From NCBI RefSeq assembly GCF_014645375.1, contig NZ_BMLT01000002.1, forward strand, positions 508,982 to 572,981: a stretch of 64,000 bases of DNA. Direction: 5' to 3'. Of the stretch, positions 15,761 through 27,098 are shown piece by piece (positions within the stretch are counted from its first letter, which is position 1; the number at the start of each line of letters is the position of its first letter). Position numbers and translations under genes: made by a program. The notes beneath the pieces were generated by a model. It worked only from the letters and a program-made list of their open reading frames with translations, made no database searches and had not been told where the DNA came from. The DNA is from Marinobacterium nitratireducens (GTDB lineage Bacteria; Pseudomonadota; Gammaproteobacteria; Pseudomonadales; Balneatricaceae).

Positions 15761-15886
15761 GCCTCACGCCTCACGCCTCACGCCTCACGCCTCACGCCTC
15801 ACGCCTCACGCCTCACGCCTCACGCCTCACGCCTCACGCCTCACGCCTCACGCCTCACGCCTCACGCCTCACGCCTCACGCCTCAC
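15761..15886. repeat. Right heptamer array: 18 perfect GCCTCAC copies
   Basis: 126 bases made of exactly 18 uninterrupted copies of GCCTCAC, preceded by CATACTGATCCAC. It ends four bases before the recN stop codon. No spacers are present, so it is not a CRISPR. A six-copy array with the same upstream context (ACTGATTCAC) occurs at 46101-46142. Perfect identity suggests recent expansion and probable copy-number variation between strains. Confidence 0.97.
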
Positions 15887-15890
15887 CACA

Positions 15891-17558
15891 TCACCCCAAC
15901 CCAAGCATTTCCCGTGCGTGCGCCATCGAGCGTTCGGTGATGTCGATGCCGCCGAGCATGCGGGCGACTTCCTGTACACGGTCGTCGCGACCGAGGTTGC
16001 GGATGCGGGTCTGGGTACGGGCGGTGCCGTTTTTCTTGCTGACGAACAGGTGCTGGTGGCCCTGGGAGGCGACCTGGGGCTGGTGGGTGACGCAGAGGAT
16101 CTGGGCGCGCTCACCGAGTTCGCGCAGTTTGCGGCCGACCACTTCGGCGATGGCGCCGCCGATGCCGACGTCGACCTCGTCGAATACCAGCGTCGGGGTC
16201 GAGGAGGTTTCGGCGGTGATCACCTGGATCGCCAGGCTGATGCGCGACAGTTCGCCGCCCGAGGCGACCTTGCCCAGCGGACGGGCCGGCTGACCGCGGT
16301 TGGCGGTGATCAGGAACTCGACGTCCTCCAGTCCCTGCGGGCCGCGGCGCTCCGCCGGCAGCTCGGTTAGGGCGACCTCGAACTGCGCCACCGGCATGCC
16401 CAGCTCGTGCAGCTGGCCGTCGACGGCCCTGGCCAGCTTGCGCGCCGCTTTCTGCCGCGCCTGGCTCAGTTTGGTGGCGTTGTCGAGATAGGCGTCGCGG
16501 GCCTTGCCGGCGCGCGCGGCCAGGGCGTCGAGCTCTTCGTCCGAGCGACTCAGGGACTCGAGTTCGCGGCGCAGGCGCTGGTGGAACTCGATCAGCTCTT
16601 CGGGCTGGATGCGGTGCTTGCGGGCAAGGTCGTAAATGCCGCTCAGGCGCTCCTCGACCTGCTGCAGCCGGCCGGGGTCGACCTCGACGCGGTCGAGGTA
16701 GTGCCGTACTTCCTGGCTCGCCTCTTCGATCTGGATCTGGGCGCTGCTGAGCATTTCGGCGGCCTGCTGCAGTGCCGGTGACTGGCTGTCGAGCGACGCC
16801 AAAAGCTGTTCGCAGTGGTTCAGCAGGCCAAGGCAGTTTTCCTGGTCGCTGTCGGCGGTCAGCTGCAGTAACTGGTGTCCGGTATGCAGGATCTGGCCGG
16901 CGTTCTCGAGCATTTTCTGCTCTTCTTCCAGCGCTTCGAGCTCGCCCTCGGCAAGGCCCAGCTGGTCGAGTTCCTCGGTCTGATAGCTCAGCAGCTGAAT
17001 GCGGGCGGTCTGCTCCTCGCTCTGCTCGGTCAGGGTTTTGAGTTCCTGGTCGAGGCGGCGCCATTCCTGGTAGCGCTCGCGTACCTGCTCCGCGCGGCTC
17101 ATCTGCCCGGCGTACTCGTCGAGCAGGGTGCGGTGATACTCGCGCTTGAGCAGGCGCTGGTGCTCGTGCTGGCCGTGAATGTCGACCAGGTGGCCGGACA
17201 GGGCGCGTACCGCGGCAACCGGACAGGGCTGGCCATTGATGTAGGAACGCGAGCGGCCCTCGGCGGTGATCACGCGCCGCAACAGGCACTCGCCGTCCTG
17301 ATCCAGGTCCTGGGCTTCGAGCCAGGCGGCTGCGGTGGGCAGCTGGCTGAGATCGAAGCGGGCGACGATCTCGGCGCGCTCGGCGCCAACGCGCACCACG
17401 CCGCTCTCGGCGCGATCGCCCAGGGCCAGGCCCAGGGCATCGAGCATGATGGATTTGCCGGCGCCGGTTTCGCCGCTGACCACGGTCATGCCGGTTTGAA
17501 GTTCAAGGTCCAGACTTTCGACAATGGCGAAGTTGCGAATCGTCAACTGACTGAGCAT
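15891..17558 (-). CDS. recN: DNA repair protein RecN
   Basis: 555 residues, SMC-like ATPase. Walker A GETGAGKS near residue 31, a long central coiled coil (about 150-350), signature LGKVASGGELSRISLAI, and Walker B TLVFDEVDVGIGG. RecN is recruited to double-strand breaks and supports RecA-dependent repair. The start at 17558 (MLSQLTIRNFAIV) is canonical. A sigma-70 promoter overlapped by a perfect LexA box lies just upstream, so it is SOS-induced. Its stop is four bases from the 18-copy heptamer array. Confidence 0.98.
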   Translation of the reverse strand: MLSQLTIRNFAIVESLDLELQTGMTVVSGETGAGKSIMLDALGLALGDRAESGVVRVGAERAEIVARFDLSQLPTAAAWLEAQDLDQDGECLLRRVITAEGRSRSYINGQPCPVAAVRALSGHLVDIHGQHEHQRLLKREYHRTLLDEYAGQMSRAEQVRERYQEWRRLDQELKTLTEQSEEQTARIQLLSYQTEELDQLGLAEGELEALEEEQKMLENAGQILHTGHQLLQLTADSDQENCLGLLNHCEQLLASLDSQSPALQQAAEMLSSAQIQIEEASQEVRHYLDRVEVDPGRLQQVEERLSGIYDLARKHRIQPEELIEFHQRLRRELESLSRSDEELDALAARAGKARDAYLDNATKLSQARQKAARKLARAVDGQLHELGMPVAQFEVALTELPAERRGPQGLEDVEFLITANRGQPARPLGKVASGGELSRISLAIQVITAETSSTPTLVFDEVDVGIGGAIAEVVGRKLRELGERAQILCVTHQPQVASQGHQHLFVSKKNGTARTQTRIRNLGRDDRVQEVARMLGGIDITERSMAHAREMLGLG

Positions 17559-17571
17559 GATCTGTTCGTAC

Positions 17572-17625
17572 CTGTGTTTTCATACAGTGTTTTCATTGTA
17601 TAGGTCATTTCCACGGGCGTTGCAA
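17572..17625 (-). promoter_or_regulatory. recN promoter with LexA (SOS) operator
   Basis: On the minus strand TTGCAA (17625-17620), a 17-base spacer and TATACA (17602-17597) form a good sigma-70 promoter. CTGTGTTTTCATACAG (17587-17572) fits the LexA consensus CTGT-N8-ACAG exactly and would cover roughly +3 to +18, blocking the start. The recN ATG follows 13 bases later. Confidence 0.9.
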
Positions 17626-17666
17626 TCGGCAAGCGCTCAGGCGTGCAAAAAATTTCCGGGGCGACG

Positions 17667-17694
17667 GTTGAATCGCCGACGAATAGCCCCATAT
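17667..17694 (+). promoter_or_regulatory. Sigma-32 heat-shock promoter of grpE
   Basis: GTTGAAT-like -35 (17667-17673) followed after 13 bases by CCCCATAT (17687-17694), which matches the sigma-32 -10 consensus CCCCATnT. It is 48 bases upstream of the grpE start. Confidence 0.75.
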
Positions 17695-17741
17695 AGAGCA
17701 CCAGTATTACTGAGCAATCATCCTTGTGGTGGAGAAAACGC

Positions 17742-18353
17742 ATGGCAGAACAGCAGAAGCATCCGGCGGACGAAACGCTTGAGACCCCGGTAACCGAAGA
17801 CTCCGCGGCACAGAGCGCCGAAGCGGAAGCCCAGGCCGCCGACAGCGCCTCAGACTCGCCCGAGGCCGATGCCGCCGAGCTGCCCGACGCCGCCACCCTG
17901 GCTGCGGACCTGGAGAAAGCCTCCGCCGAGGCGGAAGCGCTGCGCGATCAGATGCTGCGGATCCAGGCGGAAGCCCAGAACGTTCGCCGTCGTGCAGAGC
18001 AGGATGTCGAGAAGGCGCACAAGTTCGGTGTCGAGAAGTTCGCCAACGAGATGCTGCCTATCGTCGACAGCCTGGAGCGCGCCATCGAGGCCTGCGGCGA
18101 CGACGAGGCCAACAAGGCGATTCGCGAAGGTGTCGAGATGACCCTCGGCATGCTGCTGTCGGGTCTTGGCAAGTTCAATGTCGAGCCGGTGGATCCGCAG
18201 GGCGAAACCTTCGACCCGGCGCTGCACCAGGCGATGTCGATGGTGCAGGTACCGGACGCCGCACCCAATACCGTGGTGACGGTGGTGCAGAAGGGTTACA
18301 CCCTGAGCGGCCGTCTGCTGCGTCCGGCGATGGTGATGGTCGCCAAGGGCTAG
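17742..18353 (+). CDS. grpE: Nucleotide exchange factor GrpE
   Basis: 203 residues. An acidic, low-complexity N-terminus (about 1-60) precedes a long helix (LEKASAEAEALRDQMLRIQAEAQNVRRRAEQD) and the C-terminal beta domain (GKFNVEPVDPQGETFDPALHQAMSMV). It releases ADP from DnaK. The ATG at 17742 follows GGAG; six upstream in-frame codons lack a ribosome site. It is followed by dnaK with its own heat-shock promoter, so the three chaperone genes can be expressed together or separately. Confidence 0.97.
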   Translation: MAEQQKHPADETLETPVTEDSAAQSAEAEAQAADSASDSPEADAAELPDAATLAADLEKASAEAEALRDQMLRIQAEAQNVRRRAEQDVEKAHKFGVEKFANEMLPIVDSLERAIEACGDDEANKAIREGVEMTLGMLLSGLGKFNVEPVDPQGETFDPALHQAMSMVQVPDAAPNTVVTVVQKGYTLSGRLLRPAMVMVAKG

Positions 18354-18415
18354 TTAGGAGCCTGTAAACCAGTCCCAATGAGGCTCTGGTTTTGATCAAA
18401 GTTTGCGCGTCCGCC

Positions 18416-18443
18416 CTTGAAACTGCATCCGGCGGACTCATAT
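18416..18443 (+). promoter_or_regulatory. Sigma-32 heat-shock promoter of dnaK
   Basis: CTTGAAA (18416-18422) is a perfect sigma-32 -35 element; after 13 bases ACTCATAT (18436-18443) resembles the -10 CCCCATnT. It lies about 75 bases upstream of the dnaK ATG. Confidence 0.85.
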
Positions 18444-18518
18444 AGAGATTCAAGCTGTATTAATCGGATTTCGTGCCGCCCCCCGGGCGGGCACTGCTAA
18501 ACACTGGAGTGAAGACGA

Positions 18519-20444
18519 ATGGGTAAAATCATCGGTATCGACCTGGGGACCACCAACTCCTGCGTGGCTATCCTCGACGGTGAAAAAACCAAGGTAATCG
18601 AGAACGCCGAGGGCGATCGCACCACCCCGTCCATCATCGCCTATACCGATGATGGCGAGACCCTGGTCGGCCAGCCGGCCAAGCGTCAGGCTGTCACCAA
18701 CCCGGACAACACCCTGTTCGCGATCAAGCGCCTGATCGGTCGCCGCTTCTCCGACGACGTCGTGCAGAAAGACATCAAGATGGTGCCGTACAAGATCGTC
18801 GAAGCCGACAACGGCGACGCCTGGGTCGAGGTCAAGGGCAAGAAGATGGCCGCACCGCAGGTTTCCGCCGAAGTGCTGAAGAAGATGAAGAAGACCGCCG
18901 AGGACTACCTGGGCGAGCCGGTGACCGAAGCGGTCATCACCGTACCGGCCTACTTCAACGACTCCCAGCGTCAGGCCACCAAGGACGCCGGTCGCATCGC
19001 CGGTCTCGAGGTCAAGCGCATCATCAACGAGCCGACCGCCGCCGCACTGGCCTACGGTCTGGACAAGGGCAAGGGTGACCGCACCATCGCCGTATACGAC
19101 CTCGGTGGCGGTACCTTCGATATCTCCATCATCGAGATCGCGGACGTCGACGGCGAGCATCAGTTCGAGGTACTGGCCACCAACGGCGACACCTTCCTCG
19201 GTGGTGAAGACTTCGACCTCAAGCTGATCAACTACCTGGCCGAAGAGTTCAAGAAGGAATCCGGCATCGATCTGCACCACGATCCGCTGGCGCTGCAGCG
19301 TCTGAAGGAAGCGGCGGAAAAGGCCAAGGTCGAGCTGTCCTCCGCGCAGCAGACCGACGTCAACCTGCCGTACATCACCGCCGACGCCACCGGTCCCAAG
19401 CACCTCAACGTCAAGGTCACCCGCGCCAAGCTGGAGTCCCTGGTCGAGGAACTGGTCAAGCGTTCGCTCGAGCCGTGCCGCATTGCGCTGAAGGACGCCG
19501 ACCTCGGCGCCTCCGACATCGACGAGATCATCCTGGTCGGCGGTCAGACCCGTATGCCGCTGGTTCAGCGTTCCGTTGCCGAGTTCTTCGGCAAGGACGC
19601 GCGCAAGGACGTCAACCCGGATGAAGCCGTCGCCATCGGCGCCGCCATCCAGGGCGCGGTCCTGTCCGGCGACGTCAAAGACGTACTGCTGCTCGACGTG
19701 ACCCCGCTGACCCTCGGTATCGAAACCATGGGTGGCGTCGCCACGCCGCTGATCGAGAAGAACACCACTATCCCGACCAAGAAGTCGCAGATTTTCTCGA
19801 CCGCCGACGACAACCAGGGTGCCGTCACCATTCACGTGGTACAGGGCGAGCGCAAGCAGGCGGCGCAGAACAAGTCGCTGGGCCGTTTCGACCTGGCCGA
19901 CATTCCGCCGGCGCCGCGCGGCGTGCCGCAGATCGAAGTCACCTTCGACCTGGACGCCAACGGTATCCTCAACGTGTCCGCCAAGGACAAGGCGACCGGC
20001 AAGCAGCAGTCCATCGTGATCAAGGCCTCGTCCGGCCTGTCCGACGAAGAGATCGATCAGATGGTGCAGGATGCCGAGTCCCACGCCGAAGAGGACCGCA
20101 AGTTCGAGGAACTGGCGCAGGCCCGCAACCAGGGCGACGCCATGGTTCACTCCGCGCGCAAAACCCTCGAAGAGGCTGGCGACAAGGCGACCGCCGAAGA
20201 GAAGGAGCAGGTCGAGAAAGCCATCACCGAGCTGGAAGAAGCCCTCAAAGGCGACAGCAAGGACGATATCGAGACCAGGACCGCTGCGCTGACCGAAGCC
20301 ATCTCCGGCATCGCCCAGAAGATGTACGCGGACGCCGCTCAGCAGGCCGAAGCCGGTGAGGCGGGCGCCGAGCAGGCTTCCGGCAAGACCGGCGACGACG
20401 CCGTCGATGCGGAGTTCGAAGAGGTCAAGGACGACAAGAAGTAA
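18519..20444 (+). CDS. dnaK: Molecular chaperone DnaK (Hsp70)
   Basis: 641 residues. The N-terminal ATPase domain has [13 protein letters not shown] and [13 protein letters not shown], followed by the substrate-binding domain (linker [16 protein letters not shown] near residue 390) and a helical lid ending in the EEVK-type tail. It folds and protects proteins with DnaJ and GrpE. Strong codon bias (almost uniform C/G third positions) fits high expression. RBS GGAG is 10 bases before the ATG. dnaJ follows after 143 bases that include a GCGGGC/GCCCGC hairpin near 20520. Confidence 0.99.
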   Translation: MGKIIGIDLGTTNSCVAILDGEKTKVIENAEGDRTTPSIIAYTDDGETLVGQPAKRQAVTNPDNTLFAIKRLIGRRFSDDVVQKDIKMVPYKIVEADNGDAWVEVKGKKMAAPQVSAEVLKKMKKTAEDYLGEPVTEAVITVPAYFNDSQRQATKDAGRIAGLEVKRIINEPTAAALAYGLDKGKGDRTIAVYDLGGGTFDISIIEIADVDGEHQFEVLATNGDTFLGGEDFDLKLINYLAEEFKKESGIDLHHDPLALQRLKEAAEKAKVELSSAQQTDVNLPYITADATGPKHLNVKVTRAKLESLVEELVKRSLEPCRIALKDADLGASDIDEIILVGGQTRMPLVQRSVAEFFGKDARKDVNPDEAVAIGAAIQGAVLSGDVKDVLLLDVTPLTLGIETMGGVATPLIEKNTTIPTKKSQIFSTADDNQGAVTIHVVQGERKQAAQNKSLGRFDLADIPPAPRGVPQIEVTFDLDANGILNVSAKDKATGKQQSIVIKASSGLSDEEIDQMVQDAESHAEEDRKFEELAQARNQGDAMVHSARKTLEEAGDKATAEEKEQVEKAITELEEALKGDSKDDIETRTAALTEAISGIAQKMYADAAQQAEAGEAGAEQASGKTGDDAVDAEFEEVKDDKK

Positions 20445-20587
20445 GTCGTCGAACCTGTGACGCACCGCGCCGGGCAGTCAGTGTCCGCGTGGGCGTCAGG
20501 CTCTGAAACGAGGCAGCGCGGGCGACAGCCCGCGTTGTCGTGTCCGGTTCCCGGCGGTCAGACCGCCGAAACATGACAGATCCGCTT

Positions 20588-21724
20588 ATGTCGAAACGAG
20601 ATTATTACGAAGTGCTGGGGGTGTCGCGCGATACCTCCGACCGCGATATCAAGAAAGCCTACCGGCGCATGGCCATGAAGTTCCACCCGGACCGCAACCC
20701 GGGGGACGCCGAGGCCGAGGACAAGTTCAAGGAGGTCAACGAGGCCTACGAGGTGCTGTCCGACGCGCAGAAGAAGGCCGCCTACGACCAGTACGGTCAT
20801 GCCGGTCTCGAGCAGGGGGCCGGCGGTTTCGGTGGCGGCGGCTTCGATGGCAGCTTCTCCGATATCTTCGGTGACGTCTTCGGCGATATTTTCGGAGGCG
20901 GCGGTGGCGGTCGTCGTCGCAGCTCGGTGCAGCGCGGCGCGGATCTGCGCTACAACCTCGACCTGAGCCTCGAAGAGGCGGTTCGCGGCGTCGAAAAATC
21001 CATCAAGGTACCGACCCTGGTGCCCTGCGATACCTGTGACGGCTCCGGTGCCAAGCCCGGCACCAGCGCCAAGGCCTGCGGCACCTGCGGTGGCCACGGC
21101 CAGGTGCGCATGCAGCAGGGGTTCTTCTCGGTACAGCAGACTTGCCCGACCTGTCGCGGCGAAGGCAAGGTCATTTCCGACCCCTGCGGCAGCTGCCGCG
21201 GTCACGGCCGTGTCGAGAAGGTCAAGACGCTGTCGGTCAAGATTCCCCCGGGGGTCGACACCGGCGACCGTATCCGTCTGTCCGGCGAGGGAGAGGCGGG
21301 CAGCCACGGCGGGCCGGCGGGCGATCTCTATGTTCAGGTCAACGTGCAGCAGCATCCGATCTTCGAACGTGACGGGCGCAACCTATACTGCGAAGTGCCG
21401 ATCAGTTTTGTCGACGCTGCACTCGGCGGCGAGCTTGAAGTGCCGACCCTCGATGGCCGGGTCAAGCTGCGGGTGCCGGCCGAGACCCAGACCGGAAAGC
21501 TGTTCCGGCTGCGCGGCAAGGGCGTGAGCCCGGTGCGTGGCGGCCCCACCGGCGACCTGCTGGTGCGTGTCGTGATCGAGACGCCGGTGCACCTGACCAG
21601 CCGCCAGAAGGAACTGCTCAAGGAGTTTCAGCAGGCGACAGAAGAAGGCAGCGATCACAAGCACAGCCCGAAAAAAACGTCGTTCTTCGATTCCGTGAAG
21701 CAGTTCTTCGAGGATATGACCTGA
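20588..21724 (+). CDS. dnaJ: Chaperone protein DnaJ (Hsp40)
   Basis: 378 residues. J domain with HPD in [10 protein letters not shown], a Gly/Phe-rich linker ([18 protein letters not shown]), four CxxCxGxG zinc motifs ([32 protein letters not shown]) and the C-terminal substrate domain. It stimulates DnaK ATPase. The start [11 protein letters not shown] at 20588 is canonical; an ATG at 20573 is in frame but would add five non-conserved residues, and neither has a strong ribosome site. Confidence 0.98.
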   Translation: MSKRDYYEVLGVSRDTSDRDIKKAYRRMAMKFHPDRNPGDAEAEDKFKEVNEAYEVLSDAQKKAAYDQYGHAGLEQGAGGFGGGGFDGSFSDIFGDVFGDIFGGGGGGRRRSSVQRGADLRYNLDLSLEEAVRGVEKSIKVPTLVPCDTCDGSGAKPGTSAKACGTCGGHGQVRMQQGFFSVQQTCPTCRGEGKVISDPCGSCRGHGRVEKVKTLSVKIPPGVDTGDRIRLSGEGEAGSHGGPAGDLYVQVNVQQHPIFERDGRNLYCEVPISFVDAALGGELEVPTLDGRVKLRVPAETQTGKLFRLRGKGVSPVRGGPTGDLLVRVVIETPVHLTSRQKELLKEFQQATEEGSDHKHSPKKTSFFDSVKQFFEDMT

Positions 21725-21793
21725 TACCGACCCTGAGGGTCGTGACATTCAGTGGGGCGCCCCGGCGCCCCGGCTGCCCAACCAGGGGGAAGC

Positions 21794-23448
<1,655 letters not shown>

Positions 23449-23454
23449 GCACGG

Positions 23455-23671
23455 CTGTTGGGTTACGCACCTTCGGTGCTAGACCCAACCTACCCGACTA
23501 CGAAGTCGGAACCGGAGGGTGGGTCTAGCGATGCAGTCCAATGAAATTGAACGATTGTTCCGCCTTATGGGCATCGCGTAACCCCCAATATTGATCGCAG
23601 TACAGATCGATTGGTGTCAGTTGGCACGGCTGTTGGGTTACGGTCCTTCGGTGCTAGACCCAACCTACGTA
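23455..23671. repeat. Dispersed ~115-bp element flanked by two short hairpin repeats
   Basis: A 40-base hairpin unit (TGTTGGGTTACGC...GCTAGACCCAACC) occurs at 23456-23497 and again at 23629-23670. Between them, at about 23511-23628, is a copy of the longer dispersed element: GGTGGGTCTAGCGATGC, an internal variable part, GGGCATCGCGTAACCC, then TTGATCGCAGTACAGATCGA and TGGTGTCAGTTGGCA. GCGATGC/GCATCGC and GGGT/ACCC make the main inverted repeat. No coding content. Confidence 0.8.
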
Positions 23672-23690
23672 AAACCCAGGGAGCATGCCC

Positions 23691-24002
23691 ATGTACAAAC
23701 TCTGCTTTTTCGTTCCGGATGCCAATCTCGAAGCGGTCAAGCAGGCGGTGTTCGACGCCGGCGCCGGCCGGATTGGCGACTACGACAGCTGCTGCTGGCA
23801 GACCCGGGGGACCGGTCAGTTCCGACCGCTCGCCGGCAGCAACCCGCACATTGGCGAACAGGGGGCGCTGGAGCAGCTCGAGGAATGGAAGGTCGAGGTG
23901 GTCTGCGCCAATGACCGAATCGACGCGGCGATTGCGGCGCTAAAACTCGCCCACCCCTACGAGGAAGTGGCATACGACGTCTGGCGCCTTGAGGCTCTCT
24001 GA
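23691..24002 (+). CDS. YqfO/NIF3-C-terminal-like small protein
   Basis: 103 residues forming the PII-like domain found inserted in or beside NIF3 family proteins (YKLCFFVPDANLEAVKQAVFDAG, GDYDSCCW, HPYEEVAYDVWRLE). The HPYEEVAYDV ending is characteristic. Stand-alone forms are common in gammaproteobacteria; function is not established. Two in-frame ATGs lie at 23685 and 23691; the second is spaced correctly from AGGGAG. It is not in an obvious operon. Confidence 0.88.
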   Translation: MYKLCFFVPDANLEAVKQAVFDAGAGRIGDYDSCCWQTRGTGQFRPLAGSNPHIGEQGALEQLEEWKVEVVCANDRIDAAIAALKLAHPYEEVAYDVWRLEAL

Positions 24003-24071
24003 CGTCCGCCATCCGTTCGGTCCAAGCCGGCAGCTCCGAATAGGGCTGTACATGCCGTTTTCCTGCATCTA

Positions 24072-24085
24072 TTGATCCAGGTCAG
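24072..24085. promoter_or_regulatory. Possible ANR/FNR-type site upstream of the GGDEF/EAL gene
   Basis: TTGATCCAGGTCAG resembles the ANR/FNR box TTGAT-N4-ATCAA with two mismatches in the right half. It sits about 110 bases before the GGDEF/EAL start. By-eye match only. Confidence 0.35.
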
Positions 24086-24194
24086 CCAAAAGCGCGGCCG
24101 CATTTGCAAGGCGATTGCCCCTCTGCTACAAGACGCGGTTTGTCAACTTTAGGCCCCGCTGGGCACGGCGCTGCTGGCACGGATACCGCTGACC

Positions 24195-27098
24195 TTGGAT
24201 TATCGAATCAACTCGCAAGCTCTTCCCCGTTACCTGGTCCTGGGCATGGTCGGTACGGTGGCCGTACTGCTGCTGGTCATCATCGGCTATCTGATGGCGG
24301 CCAACTACTCGCAGCGCGAAGCGCAGCTCCAGACCCTGGAAGCCGAGTTCGACGCCGCCCTGCACGCACAATTACAGGCCAGTATCGAAACGGTCAGGGA
24401 GCAGGCCAGCTTCGTTTTCGACCGCGCCGAATCGATTCTGCGACAAGAGGCCCGGGAGCAGGTGAATCAGGCCCACAGCATTGCCTCTGCGCTTTACAGG
24501 CGAGAGCGCTGGCGCCTGCCGGACAGCGAGGTGCAGGCCCTGATTCTTGCCGCGCTGCGTGATCAGCGCTTCTTCAACGGCCGTGGATATTTCTTCGTCG
24601 ACGACGGCAAGGGCTGGTCGCTGCTGTCCCCGGTCATACCGAGCGTCGAAGGCACCAATCAGCTTGAGCACAGCGACCCGCTGATGCGGCAAAGCACGCG
24701 CGCAATCCTCGATACCGTCGCCAATCACGAGGGGGCGGGGTTCGTCAGCTATGACTGGTACGTGCCGGGCGGCGACGGCGCCAAGGCGCAGAAAATCACC
24801 TATGTGCGCCGTTTCGATCCCTATGGCTGGATTCTCGGCACCGGCGATTACGTGTTCCGGATTCGCGAGGACCTCAAGGCGCTGGTGCTGGACCGGCTCG
24901 ATCGGCTGGAACGGGATGGGCAGACCTTTCTGGCGGTGCTGGACGGCCGTGGAAAGGTGGTGCGTTACCCCAGTATCACGCTCCCTGACGGCGGCGTCAG
25001 GGCGGTGCAGGCGTTGCAGGACGCAGGTAACCTGCGGCCGCTGCTCGAGCGGTCACAGATGTCGAGCGAAGGCTTCATCGAGACTCGCTGGCGCCATCCG
25101 GTTTCGGGCGAGCTGGCGCCGGTGTTGCTGCGGGCGGAAAACCTGCCGATGGCGGACTGGGTACTGGTCTCGGGTATCTTCCCGGAGGATGCAGGCCAGC
25201 AGTTGCAGCAGCAATGGACGCAGATGCGGGACGGACTGCGTCAGAACATTTACCGGCTGCTGGTGGCGCTGGGCGTCGCGGCGCTGATCACGCTGCTGCT
25301 GTCGCTGGTCTACGCCCGCTGGCTGCGCCGGTTGTTCCGGCAATACCAGTCCAGCATCGATCGCAGTCAGGAGGCGCTGGAGCGCAATTCCCGGCAGTTG
25401 CAGCTGTCGGCGCGGGTGTTCGAGGCGGCGCGCGAGGGCATCATCATCTCCGATGCCGGCAACCGCATCCTGGCGGTGAATGGCGCTTACAGCCAGATCA
25501 CCGGATACGTGGCCGATGAAGCGGTGGGGCGGGACCCGGGCTTCATGGGATCCGGGCGGCACGACAAGGCGTTTTACCAGAAGCTCTGGCAGGAGCTTCA
25601 CCGCGACGGCCACTGGCAGGGCGAGGTCTGGAACCGGCGCAAGAGCGGCGAAATCTATCCACAGTGGCTGTCGATCAGCGTCTGCCGTAACGCTGCGGGC
25701 GATGTCGAGAATTACATTGCCACCCTCAGCGACATCAGTGAACACAAGCGGGTCGAGGAGCGCCTCAGCTATCTGGCCAACTTCGATCCGCTGACCGACC
25801 TGCCGAATCGGCGCATGCTGGAAGAGCGGATCTCGCAGGCCGTGGCGCTGTCGCGGCGCCACCCGGAAATCGGCTTTGCGCTGCTGCTGGTTGGCATCGA
25901 CCGACTCGAATACATCAATGATTCCCTTGGTCACGCTACCGGAGACCGGGTGCTCCAGCAGCTGGCCCAGCGACTAAGGCATCAGGTGCGCGCGGAGGAT
26001 ACGGTATTTCGCCTCGGCGGCGACGTCTTTGCCGTTCTGGTACAGGACGGGCATTCGATGTTCGAGGTCGCGGGGCTGGCCCGCCGGCTGCTCAAGCATC
26101 TGTCGGAGCCGCTGCGCCAGAGTGGCGTCGACCTTGTGATGACCCAGAGTATCGGTATCGCCGCCTTCCCGGCGGATGGCGAAAACGTGGAAACGCTGCT
26201 GAGCAATGCTGCGGCGGCACTACATCACGCCAAGGCGCAGGGACGAAACCGATCTCAATTCTTCACCCGGGAAATCAACGACAGCCTGGCGCAGCGGCTG
26301 CAGATGGAGCAGGCGTTGCGCCAGGCGCTTGCCAACGATGAGCTGAGCCTGAACTACCAGCCCCAGTACCGATTGTCGGACGGCGCCCTGATCGGCTGCG
26401 AAGTGTTGCTGCGCTGGCATTCGGCGGAGCTGGGGCCGGTCGGGCCGGACCGCTTTGTTCCGCTGGCCGAGGAAACCGGCATGATAGGGGCTATCGGTCA
26501 CTGGGTACTGCGCTCGGCGTGCCTGCAGGCGGCGCTCTGGCGGGCGCAGGGGCTGGAGATTCCGGTGGCGGTCAACGTCTCCGCCTGTCAGCTGACACCG
26601 GGGCTGGTCAACGAAGTGGCGGGCGCGCTGGCGGAGACTCGGCTACCCGCCGGCCTGCTGACGCTGGAGCTGACCGAAACCGTGCTGATGCAGCGTCAGG
26701 ACGAAACGCGGGCGCTGCTGCATGAATTGCGGGCACTGGGCGTGGGGCTGGCGATGGACGATTTCGGCACCGGCTATTCCAGTCTCGCCTACCTGAAGCG
26801 CTTCCCGATCGACAAGCTGAAGATTGACCGTGCCTTTGTGCATGGCCTGCCAGCCGACGGTGATGGCTGCGCTATCATCCGGGCGGTGCTGGAAGTTGCG
26901 CGCCACCTTGGACTGGCGACGGTGGCGGAAGGTATCGAGACCCCCGAGCAGCATGCGTTTCTCAATGGTATCGGTTGCGAAGAGGGACAGGGCTATCTGT
27001 TCGCCAGACCGCTGCCGGTGGACGCGATGACCGATCTTCTGCTTGCCGCCCGCGCGCAGGAGGTTGAGCCGGCGTTGTGTCAGGGCTCGTCGCGCTGA
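24195..27098 (+). CDS. Membrane c-di-GMP phosphodiesterase with periplasmic Cache sensor, PAS, degenerate GGDEF and EAL
   Basis: 967 residues. TM helix about 13-35; a Cache-type periplasmic sensor about 40-340 (FNGRGYFFVDDGKGWSLLSP, DPYGWILGTGDYV); TM about 352-374; PAS about 400-510; GGDEF about 520-680; EAL about 690-945. The cyclase motif reads GGDVF, so synthesis is doubtful, while an RxxD inhibitory site (RAED) remains. The EAL domain has EVL in place of EAL but keeps NVSA, ELTE, DDFGTGYSSL, KIDR, VAEGIE and the QGY glutamine, so hydrolysis is expected. The start is uncertain: a TTG at 24195 preserves the first TM helix; an ATG at 24246 would cut it. Confidence 0.9.
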   Translation: MDYRINSQALPRYLVLGMVGTVAVLLLVIIGYLMAANYSQREAQLQTLEAEFDAALHAQLQASIETVREQASFVFDRAESILRQEAREQVNQAHSIASALYRRERWRLPDSEVQALILAALRDQRFFNGRGYFFVDDGKGWSLLSPVIPSVEGTNQLEHSDPLMRQSTRAILDTVANHEGAGFVSYDWYVPGGDGAKAQKITYVRRFDPYGWILGTGDYVFRIREDLKALVLDRLDRLERDGQTFLAVLDGRGKVVRYPSITLPDGGVRAVQALQDAGNLRPLLERSQMSSEGFIETRWRHPVSGELAPVLLRAENLPMADWVLVSGIFPEDAGQQLQQQWTQMRDGLRQNIYRLLVALGVAALITLLLSLVYARWLRRLFRQYQSSIDRSQEALERNSRQLQLSARVFEAAREGIIISDAGNRILAVNGAYSQITGYVADEAVGRDPGFMGSGRHDKAFYQKLWQELHRDGHWQGEVWNRRKSGEIYPQWLSISVCRNAAGDVENYIATLSDISEHKRVEERLSYLANFDPLTDLPNRRMLEERISQAVALSRRHPEIGFALLLVGIDRLEYINDSLGHATGDRVLQQLAQRLRHQVRAEDTVFRLGGDVFAVLVQDGHSMFEVAGLARRLLKHLSEPLRQSGVDLVMTQSIGIAAFPADGENVETLLSNAAAALHHAKAQGRNRSQFFTREINDSLAQRLQMEQALRQALANDELSLNYQPQYRLSDGALIGCEVLLRWHSAELGPVGPDRFVPLAEETGMIGAIGHWVLRSACLQAALWRAQGLEIPVAVNVSACQLTPGLVNEVAGALAETRLPAGLLTLELTETVLMQRQDETRALLHELRALGVGLAMDDFGTGYSSLAYLKRFPIDKLKIDRAFVHGLPADGDGCAIIRAVLEVARHLGLATVAEGIETPEQHAFLNGIGCEEGQGYLFARPLPVDAMTDLLLAARAQEVEPALCQGSSR

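Noticed and set aside
15761-15886. CRISPR-like array
   Set aside because: Units are 7 bases with no spacers and no cas genes in the window; it is a simple tandem repeat.
15733-16293. Plus-strand open frame encoding SRLTPHA repeats
   Set aside because: It is translation of the GCCTCAC heptamer array, which is open in all frames because 7-bp units contain no stop, running on into antisense recN.
18450-20465. 671-codon antisense open frame covering dnaK
   Set aside because: Known artefact of strong codon bias in dnaK genes; the forward frame is unambiguous.
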